Shown here: piece after piece, positions 30,342 through 36,002 of the stretch
How positions within the stretch are numbered: position 1 is the first letter of the stretch
Layout: the number at the start of each line of letters is the position of its first letter
Origin: Deltaproteobacteria bacterium
GTDB lineage: Bacteria; Myxococcota_A; Polyangia; Polyangiales; B10-G4
Assembly (NCBI GenBank): GCA_003647065.1
Contig: QMMC01000011.1
Location: 1-36,002 of the forward strand
Length of the DNA stretch: 36,002 nucleotides
Direction of reading: 5' to 3'
The notes under the pieces: model-generated
Database searches by the model: none
What the model saw: only the letters and a program-made list of their open reading frames with translations
Told to the model about the DNA's origin: nothing
Made by a program: the position numbers and the translations under genes

Positions 30342-30392
30342 CCCCATGCATTTGATTTCGGTGCATCGCCAAGTCGTGCGATCTTCCGGCCC

Positions 30393-32825
30393 GTGAGCGG
30401 GGAAGCAGACGGGATGGAGGCGGGGGCGACGATGGGCTCGGGCGAAACGCCGGGGCGCTTCGGGACCTTCGGCGGTGTGTTCACGCCGTCGATCCTCACG
30501 ATCCTCGGCGTCGTCATGTACATGCTCATGGGCAAGGTCACGGGCCTGGTGGGCCTGGGCTGGTGCCTTGGGATCGTGGTGGTCTCCCACCTCATCACCC
30601 TGTCCACGGGCCTGTCGATCTCATCCATCGCGACGAACCGCACGGTGGGCGCCGGCGGGGCCTACTTCATGATCAGCCGCTCCCTCGGTGCCGCCGCCGG
30701 TGCCGCCATCGGCCTGCCCCTCTTCTTCGCCCAAGCGCTCTCGGTCACCTTCTACGTCGTCGGCTTTGTCGAGTCCCTGCGCCAGATCTTCCCGTTCATC
30801 GACGGGTGGACGGCTATTGGCATCGGCACGCTCACCAACGTGTTCTTGACCGGGCTTTCGCTGAAGAGCGCCGAGCTCGCCATCAAGGCCCAGTACTTCG
30901 TCATGGCCGCGATCGGCATCTCGCTGGTCGGCTTCGTCGCGGGACCCTTCTTCGCCGAGGGCGTCGTCCCGATGTCGAGCCCGATCGAGTGGGACAACCC
31001 CGACGGACCGCCGGTCTCCACGGTCTTCGCCATCTTCTTCCCGGCGGTCACCGGGATCATGGCGGGGGTCGGCATGAGCGGGGACCTCAAGGATGCGCGC
31101 ACGTCTCTGCCCCGGGGCACCCTCGCGGCTATCGCAGTCGGCTTCGTCGTCTACATGACGTTCCCCATCTGGCTCGCCATGCACAAGACCAACGACCAGC
31201 TGGTCAACGAGCTCGACTCGGTCTTTCAGATCGCTGGCATCTTCGCGGCGTCGATCTACGCCGGCGTCTGGGGCGCCACTCTATCGAGCGCCCTCGGATC
31301 GATCCTCACGGCGCCCCGGACGCTGCAGGCCCTCGCCATGGACGGCCTCGCCCCGCGCTTCCTGGGCAAGGGATTTGGGCCTCAGAACGAGCCCCGGGCC
31401 GCCCTCTTCCTGACCTTCATCCTGGCCCAGACGGGGATCTTCCTCGGGTCCCTCGAGGTCATCGCGCCCATCCTCACCATGTTCTTCCTTGCCACCTACG
31501 GCGTGACCAACCTGGCCTGCGGCCTCGAGCGGTGGGCGGCGAGCCCGAGCTTCCGCCCGACCTTCAAGGTCCCCGCGGCGCTCAGCATCGGCGGCGCCCT
31601 CGCGTGTTTCTACGTGATGAGCATCATCGACATGGGCGCGATGGTGCTGGCTCTGGGGATCTGCGCCCTCATCTTCGTCATCGCCGAACGTCGAGCCCTC
31701 GGCACGACCTACGGTGACGCCCGCCACGGCATCTGGTCGGCGCTGGTCCGCAGCGCCCTCCATCGGCTCAGGCGGGTCGAATTTCACCCGCTCAACTGGC
31801 GCCCCAACCTCATCATCATGGGCGGCAATCCCAACAAGCGCGCCCACCTCCTGCACCTCGGCAACTCGATCGTCCAAGACCGGGGCATCGTCACCTACTT
31901 CCACTTGCTCAAGGGGTTGGTGGTGGACCAGGCCGACATCCGCCGGGAACTCTTCGAGACCTACGAGCCCAAGATCGCCGAGCGCTTCCCCAACGTCTTT
32001 TACCGAGTCGACATCGTCGACGACGTGTACAGGGGCGCGGTCTCGACCGCTCAGGGCTACGGCATCGGGAACTTCGAGGCGAACTCCGTGATGCTCGGGT
32101 GGCCGAAGAAAGAAGAACGCTCGGAGCCCTACGTCTCGATGCTACGCGATCTCACGCAGCTCGACCGCTCGCTCTTGCTGGTGAAATACGACGACGAACG
32201 ACAGCTCGGTGAGGGCAAGGAAATCCACGTATGGTGGGGCGGTCTCGCAGGCAACGGCGGGCTCATGCTGCTCCTCGCATTCCTCCTGACGGCCCACTAT
32301 CGATGGCGAAACGCGCGGATCACCGTGCTCACGGTGGTGAAGCGGGACGAAGACCGAGCCCGGGCCAAAACGAACTTGAAGAACCTGCTGGCTCAGGCGC
32401 GCCTCGAGGCCGAGACCCGAGTGATCCTCCGCCAGGGACGCAGCATCCCTGACATCATGTATGTCGAATCGGACCACGCGGACCTCGCCATCGTCGGTTT
32501 CGTCCTGCCCGACATGGACAAGTCCGCGGTGGGCTTCTTCGAGCGCATGAACACCATCCTCGATCGCCTTCCGACGACGCTCCTGGTGCACAGCGCGCGG
32601 AACTTCTCCGGCGAGCCGGTGCTCTTCGACCAGCCCACCAAGCCGGGCCTGGGCATCGCCCCCGACGGCCCCGCCGACAAGCCCGCCGAGAAGCCCGCCG
32701 AGGCCCCCACTCCTGCCCCGGCCGGTGCGACCGCCGTGCCGACCTTTTCCGACGCCGAAGCCTCACCACCCGAGGCCAGCACGTCGACTGCCAAGACCGA
32801 CGCCGACGTCACGCTACCGGACTGA
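30393..32825 (+). CDS. bacterial cation-chloride cotransporter homologue (SLC12-like, APC superfamily)
   Basis: The protein has 810 residues. After a short Gly-rich start it begins FGTFGGVFTPSILTILGVVMY, the first helix signature of SLC12 Na-K-Cl/K-Cl cotransporters. About 11-12 membrane helices follow to residue 440; GAGGAYFMISRSLG and FAIFFPAVTGIMAGVGMSGDLKD match the conserved SLC12 second and sixth helix regions. The C-terminal 330 residues are cytosolic, starting NWRPNLIIMGGNPNKRAHLL, which parallels the eukaryotic NWRPQ..VLTGNP start of the SLC12 regulatory domain. A Pro/Ala-rich tail ends it. It probably moves Cl- with Na+ and/or K+ across the inner membrane for osmotic balance; the ions cannot be read from sequence alone. 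The start is GTG 30393, and ATG at 30414 is an alternative. Confidence 0.9.
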   Translation: MSGEADGMEAGATMGSGETPGRFGTFGGVFTPSILTILGVVMYMLMGKVTGLVGLGWCLGIVVVSHLITLSTGLSISSIATNRTVGAGGAYFMISRSLGAAAGAAIGLPLFFAQALSVTFYVVGFVESLRQIFPFIDGWTAIGIGTLTNVFLTGLSLKSAELAIKAQYFVMAAIGISLVGFVAGPFFAEGVVPMSSPIEWDNPDGPPVSTVFAIFFPAVTGIMAGVGMSGDLKDARTSLPRGTLAAIAVGFVVYMTFPIWLAMHKTNDQLVNELDSVFQIAGIFAASIYAGVWGATLSSALGSILTAPRTLQALAMDGLAPRFLGKGFGPQNEPRAALFLTFILAQTGIFLGSLEVIAPILTMFFLATYGVTNLACGLERWAASPSFRPTFKVPAALSIGGALACFYVMSIIDMGAMVLALGICALIFVIAERRALGTTYGDARHGIWSALVRSALHRLRRVEFHPLNWRPNLIIMGGNPNKRAHLLHLGNSIVQDRGIVTYFHLLKGLVVDQADIRRELFETYEPKIAERFPNVFYRVDIVDDVYRGAVSTAQGYGIGNFEANSVMLGWPKKEERSEPYVSMLRDLTQLDRSLLLVKYDDERQLGEGKEIHVWWGGLAGNGGLMLLLAFLLTAHYRWRNARITVLTVVKRDEDRARAKTNLKNLLAQARLEAETRVILRQGRSIPDIMYVESDHADLAIVGFVLPDMDKSAVGFFERMNTILDRLPTTLLVHSARNFSGEPVLFDQPTKPGLGIAPDGPADKPAEKPAEAPTPAPAGATAVPTFSDAEASPPEASTSTAKTDADVTLPD

Positions 32826-32852
32826 GAGCCTGCCCTCTGCATCACGCACTAG

Positions 32853-33464
32853 TCAGCTCACCTGGCGACGGCGACGCACGGCGGGCAAGGCCAACACCGG
32901 CAGCAGCACGAAGGCGAGCCACCACCACTCGAATGACGCCAGGCCGAGACCTTCGACGACGGTCGCGAGGGCCCCGACGATGAAGACGCCGCCGATCAGA
33001 TAGTAGGCGATCACGCCGGAACGCCATCCGAAGGAGAGGCTGCGTCCTCCGGCGATGGTCATCGCGAGGGACCAGAGCACGAGGCGTCCATCGGCGTAGA
33101 GGCCCCCGGCGCCGAGGAAGGCCCACATGGCGAGGCGCATCCAGAAGTCGAGGTTACCGCTGCTGGCCGGGGATGGCGCCTTGCCGCCGCCGAAGCGCTC
33201 GTAGAGGTAGCGGACGATGTCCCGGGACTCGCCCATGTAGCGATAGCCGCCCGCCTCCTCGATGCGGAGTACCGGCACCGTCTTGCGCCCCCGGGCCTCG
33301 ACGATCTCGCGCTTGGCATCGGCGTCCGCGAGGATGTCTCGCTCGGCGATGACGAGCCCGAGGTCGCCGAGGGCCCCCCGGACACGCTCGCAATAGAAAC
33401 AGCCGTTGTAGTGAAAGAGCGTGAGGTCGCGGGCGGATTCCGAGAGATTGGCGACAGCAGCCAT
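32853..33464 (-). CDS. glutaredoxin-domain membrane protein
   Basis: The protein has 203 residues from ATG 33464, with a good ribosome site (GGAGAGG). Residues of about 14-90 are a glutaredoxin/GST-N domain: LTLFHYNGCFYCERVRGAL has the CFYC active site (C22, C25). KTVPVLRIEE gives the cis-proline, and YMGESRDIVRYLYERF matches the last helix. Residues 105-200 hold about three hydrophobic helices (LAMWAFLGAGGLYADG, IAYYLIGGVFIVGALATVV, WWWLAFVLLPVLALPAV), so the redox domain is membrane-tethered. No signal peptide precedes it, so the domain should face the cytosol. It is convergent with the SLC12-like gene with a gap of 27 bp. The partner is unknown. Confidence 0.9.
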   Translation of the reverse strand: MAAVANLSESARDLTLFHYNGCFYCERVRGALGDLGLVIAERDILADADAKREIVEARGRKTVPVLRIEEAGGYRYMGESRDIVRYLYERFGGGKAPSPASSGNLDFWMRLAMWAFLGAGGLYADGRLVLWSLAMTIAGGRSLSFGWRSGVIAYYLIGGVFIVGALATVVEGLGLASFEWWWLAFVLLPVLALPAVRRRRQVS

Positions 33465-33671
33465 ACCTCTCCGATGCCAGAAGAGTGGGTTTCGTTACAA
33501 GGGTAAAGGAGCAGACCGGCCCCGGGGCCCCGCTCACACGGCCATTTGCCGATGCCGGGCGCATCTGTCAGAAGACGACCGTTTCCCGTAGGGGGGTCGA
33601 GGCGCTCAGGGGTACTGCGCCATCGATCTCGGGCCGAGCCGCCCTGCCCCACCGACCGATGTGAGTCACGA

Positions 33672-35765
33672 ATGCTCTTTCCGACCCAAGACACTCTCCG
33701 CCTGCTCTCGATCTCCCTGCTCGCGATCGGCCTCCTCGGCACGAGCGCCGGTTGCTCGGAACGCGAAGGCGGCCCTGATGCAGCCTTCCCGGACACCGGG
33801 GCCGGAGACGGCGGCGGAGGCATGTGCGCCGATGGCACGCGCAACGGGACCGAAACGGCGATCGACTGCGGGGGGGACGCCTGCGGACCCTGCCCCGACG
33901 GGTCCGGTTGCGTACGGGCCACCGATTGCCTGAGCAACGCGTGCCGATCGGGGTTCTGCCTCGTCGCGAGCTGCACCGACGGAACGCTCAACGGTAGCGA
34001 GTCGGACATCGACTGCGGCGGGACCTGCACCGGCTGCCTCGGCGGCAAGGCGTGCGGCGCCGGCACCGATTGCCTGAGCAACGATTGCGTGGACGGGGCC
34101 TGCACGATGTCCAGCTGCGAAGACGGCGCCCTGACCAACGACGAGACCGACGTCGACTGCGGCGGCCCGGTCTGCCCCGACTGCGACGGCGGCGAGGGCT
34201 GCCTGGTCGATACCGACTGCATCAGCACCATCTGCAACCGCGGCACCTGCAGCTCGGCGAGCTGCACCGATCGGGTGCAGAACCAGGACGAGTCGTCGGT
34301 GGACTGCGGCGGCGCAGCGTGCGACGGCTGCCGCGACGGGTTCTCGTGCAGCACCGGTGCGGACTGCGCGAGCAACGCCTGCATGGGCGAGGTCTGTATC
34401 TCCTGCGTCGACGGAAGAATGAACGGCGACGAGACCGACGTCGATTGCGGCGGCGCGACCTGCGGCCCATGCAACGATGGCTCGATGTGTTCGGCCAACG
34501 CCGACTGCGTCGGCGATCGCTGCCTCGACGGGAGCTGCATCTCTTGCGGCGATGCCGTCATGAACGGCGACGAGACCGACGTAGACTGCGGCGGCGCGAC
34601 CTGCGGCGGCTGCGCCGACACCAAGATGTGCGTCGCCGATACGGATTGCACCGGCATGCTTTGCGTCGGCGGGAGCTGCATCTCTTGCACGGACAGCATC
34701 ATGAACGGTGCCGAGACTGACGTAGACTGCGGCGGCACCCTCTGCGGCGGCTGTGCCACCGGCGAGATGTGCGTCGCTCCGACGGACTGCCTCAACAGCA
34801 TCTGCACCAGCGGCGCCTGCGTCGCGCCGGCGTGTGACGACGTGGTGATGAACCAGGACGAGAGCGACGTCGACTGCGGCGGCGCGACTTGTGATGGCTG
34901 CACGCCCGGCGACACGTGCACCGCGGGCTCCGACTGCGCCTCCGGCGTATGCGACGCCGGCGTATGCGTCGCGCCCACCTGCACCGACGGGGTCACCAAC
35001 GGCGGCGAGACCGACCGCGACTGCGGCGGCAGCACCGCCTGTCCGCGGTGCCCGGACTTCCGGCTCTGCGATGGACCGAGTGACTGCACCAGCGCCGAGT
35101 GCACCACGGGTGTGTGCGGCGATGTCGGCTGCATACCCTTCCGCGACGCCGCGGGGGACCCCATCGTCGACACCTTCGGGTACTTCGGCTGCAGCCTTCC
35201 CCTCACCCCGGCCACCCTCCCGTGCCCAGACATCTCGACGACGGGGACCTCGACGACCCTCGGCGACGACGGCGAACTCGAGCTGCCCCTCGGTTTCAGC
35301 TTCGACTATTACGGCACGGCCCGGACGATGGTGACCCTCTCCTCGAACGGGGCCCTCGCCTTCGATACGACCTCGGTCACCTTCTCGAATGCGTGCTTCC
35401 CGCGCACCACGTCGCCCGAGGAACTCATCGCCGTTTTCTGGGACGACCTCGACCCCGGCAACCCCGGCAGCAACGTCTGGTACGAGACCGTCGGCACGGC
35501 CCCGAACCGCCGCTTCGTCGTGCGCTGGGACACCGAGCACTTCTCGACCAGCCCCGATCGCGCCGTCGTCACGGTCGTCCTCGAAGAGGGCACCAACGAC
35601 ATCAAGGCCTGCTACCACGACACCAACTTCGGGGACGCGAGCTACGACGATGGCGTGACCGCGACCGCGGGCATCAACGGCGACGCCGGCATGTCGTCAC
35701 TGCAGTTCAGCTGCAACACCGCGACCCTGACGGATGGCCTCTACCTCCAGTACTTCCACCCCTAG
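33672..35765 (+). CDS. lipoprotein with nine Cys-rich repeats and a nidogen-like domain
   Basis: The protein has 697 residues from ATG 33672, which starts the lipoprotein signal (LLAIGLLGTSAGC, Cys28). From residue 51 there are nine repeats of about 47 residues with the pattern C.D...NG.E.DVDCGG..C..C..G..C....DC.S..C..G.C. Each has about nine cysteines and an acidic loop that might bind calcium. From about residue 490 a beta-rich domain (LPLGFSFDYYG, LSSNGALAF, EELIAVFWDDLDPGNPG, NDIKACYHDTNFG) looks nidogen-like (NIDO). The layout suggests a long, disulfide-rigid surface rod with an adhesive head, so adhesion is inferred. Repeats 5-8 are the most alike, suggesting recent expansion. Confidence 0.9.
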   Translation: MLFPTQDTLRLLSISLLAIGLLGTSAGCSEREGGPDAAFPDTGAGDGGGGMCADGTRNGTETAIDCGGDACGPCPDGSGCVRATDCLSNACRSGFCLVASCTDGTLNGSESDIDCGGTCTGCLGGKACGAGTDCLSNDCVDGACTMSSCEDGALTNDETDVDCGGPVCPDCDGGEGCLVDTDCISTICNRGTCSSASCTDRVQNQDESSVDCGGAACDGCRDGFSCSTGADCASNACMGEVCISCVDGRMNGDETDVDCGGATCGPCNDGSMCSANADCVGDRCLDGSCISCGDAVMNGDETDVDCGGATCGGCADTKMCVADTDCTGMLCVGGSCISCTDSIMNGAETDVDCGGTLCGGCATGEMCVAPTDCLNSICTSGACVAPACDDVVMNQDESDVDCGGATCDGCTPGDTCTAGSDCASGVCDAGVCVAPTCTDGVTNGGETDRDCGGSTACPRCPDFRLCDGPSDCTSAECTTGVCGDVGCIPFRDAAGDPIVDTFGYFGCSLPLTPATLPCPDISTTGTSTTLGDDGELELPLGFSFDYYGTARTMVTLSSNGALAFDTTSVTFSNACFPRTTSPEELIAVFWDDLDPGNPGSNVWYETVGTAPNRRFVVRWDTEHFSTSPDRAVVTVVLEEGTNDIKACYHDTNFGDASYDDGVTATAGINGDAGMSSLQFSCNTATLTDGLYLQYFHP
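33822..35118 (+). repeat. nine tandem protein repeats (about 141 bp each)
   Basis: Units start at MCADGTRNGTETAIDCGG and end at CTTGVC. The core NGDETDVDCGGATCG is nearly unchanged in units 5 and 6, and close variants occur in units 7 and 8. In DNA the core reads GACGAGACCGACGT, with TGCGGCGGC nearby, and recurs at about 141-bp intervals. Confidence 0.88.
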
Positions 35766-35798
35766 CGCCAAGGGCGCCCACTCACGCCATTCGCCTCC

Positions 35799-35852
35799 GG
35801 TCCCAATCCCGGCTCCGGTCGACTGGCGTCGCCCTTTCGCCTTCTTGGGACC
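35799..35852. repeat. dispersed 54-bp element with 8-bp terminal inverted repeats, copy B
   Basis: GGTCCCAA...TTGGGACC again bounds 54 bases that agree with copy A (13988-14041, reversed) at all but four positions. The outer GCCTCC on one side and a G on the other also match. This copy is intergenic, 34 bp after the stop of the nine-repeat lipoprotein. Confidence 0.85.
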
Positions 35853-35972
35853 GGCTTACGTCCTCGGGGCTGACCTCGAAATACCTTTGGTATTCCTTCG
35901 GCCCGCCCCTGTGGGGGCGCTCGGCGACTGACGCAAGTGGACGCCCTTGGCCCCACTGAGCGCGCCGAGGAT

Positions 35973-36002
35973 TTGGGGACGCGTGGTTGCTTAATTGTCT
36001 TA
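35973..36002. repeat. REP-like sequence, cut by the window end
   Basis: TTGGGGACGCGTGGTTGC followed by an AT-rich TTAATTGTCTTA differs in base use from its surroundings. Its complement shares AAGCAAC and GTCCCC with the hairpin near 30.3 kb. It could be the edge of a RAYT or IS200-like element lying beyond the window. Confidence 0.35.

Larger units (their letters stand above)
35766..36002. other. gene-free end with stacked repeats
   Basis: No gene is supported here. In order it contains copy B of the 54-bp element, a small inverted repeat (AATACC-TTT-GGTATT, about 35881-35895), a GC hairpin (GCCCC-TGT-GGGGGC) and a REP-like TTGGGGACGCGTGGTTGC at the window edge. The 65-residue track ORF through it is judged to be open by chance or as part of the repeat. 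Confidence 0.6.

Noticed and set aside
33822-35118. possible CRISPR or non-coding repeat array
   Set aside because: The period of about 141 bp is in frame and the translation gives regular Cys-rich modules; it is a coding repeat.
33059-35233. 724-residue minus-strand ORF with Gln/Ser/Pro repeats
   Set aside because: Its repeats mirror the nine Cys-rich repeats of the plus-strand lipoprotein; there is no signal peptide or domain, and it also runs through the intergenic gap.
33666-35618. 650-residue minus-strand Ala/Val-rich ORF
   Set aside because: A second antisense shadow of the same repeat gene; its periodicity comes from the real gene.
35734-35931. 65-residue plus-strand ORF containing PVPIPAPVDWRRPFAFLGP
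   Set aside because: It starts inside the nidogen-like lipoprotein gene in another frame and continues through the repeat element; no ribosome site or domain. It is kept only as evidence that the element is open in that frame.
1-36002. tRNA, rRNA or riboswitch genes
   Set aside because: No tRNA T-loop or acceptor pattern, rRNA-like stretch or recognisable riboswitch core was found by eye on either strand.

Overview
The window is high-GC, densely coding bacterial DNA whose content points to the Myxococcota, most likely a Polyangiales or Sandaracinus-like lineage. The evidence is a MYXO-CTERM sorting tail on a beta-helix protein, two Hanks-type Ser/Thr kinases (one with the myxobacterial HRDVSPQN catalytic loop), a PEGA-domain partner, and at least twelve lipoproteins whose mature N-termini are Asp/Ala/Gly/Thr-rich linkers. 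About 33 protein genes, one pseudogene and no tRNA or rRNA genes were found. Many listed ORFs are long antisense shadows caused by the high GC content.

Layout. 0.1-4.5 kb: an outer-membrane-like protein and a TalC/Fsa-type transaldolase on the minus strand, a ChaN-type lipoprotein diverging from them, then a Ser/Thr kinase and a 70-residue membrane protein. 4.6-5.9 kb: a secreted two-domain SRPBCC protein on the plus strand. 5.9-14.2 kb: a run of eight minus-strand genes with gaps of about 2-103 bp that may form one long operon. In transcription order these are an alpha/beta-hydrolase lipoprotein, a DUF4190-like membrane protein, an Lgt-family protein, a sulfatase-modifying-factor-fold protein without the FGE cysteines, a Kazal-domain lipoprotein, a kinase with a Cys-containing N-terminal knuckle, a TPR-PEGA protein and a minisatellite-bearing lipoprotein. 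14.3-16.7 kb: the housekeeping GTPase pair era-der, joined by a GTGA start/stop overlap.

16.7-26.9 kb: an envelope and secretion block. It holds a lipase, two convergent thioredoxin-fold lipoproteins, a lipoprotein pair whose divergent start codons overlap, a frameshifted pseudogene, a HEAT-repeat lipoprotein, an antistasin-like Cys-rich lipoprotein, a PQQ-propeller-like lipoprotein and the MYXO-CTERM beta-helix protein. 27.0-30.3 kb: small single-gene units, namely a GNAT acetyltransferase, a PIN-domain protein, a short RlmN-like radical SAM enzyme, a methyltransferase and a STAS-like hypothetical. 30.4-32.8 kb: a bacterial cation-chloride cotransporter homologue that keeps the SLC12-type C-terminal domain. 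32.9-36.0 kb: a membrane-anchored glutaredoxin, a lipoprotein with nine Cys-rich repeats and a nidogen-like domain, and a gene-free end containing repeats.

The strongest unexplained structure is a 54-bp dispersed element with perfect 8-bp terminal inverted repeats. One copy lies in frame inside the alpha/beta-hydrolase gene (about 14.0 kb) and the other in the intergenic end (about 35.8 kb), with 50 of 54 bases identical. Other unusual structures are a perfect 48-bp in-gene direct repeat, several tandem duplications that include stop codons, overlapping divergent start codons, REP-like hairpins, and hairpins without T-tracts at most convergent gene junctions. All functional statements come from reading motifs; no database search was run.
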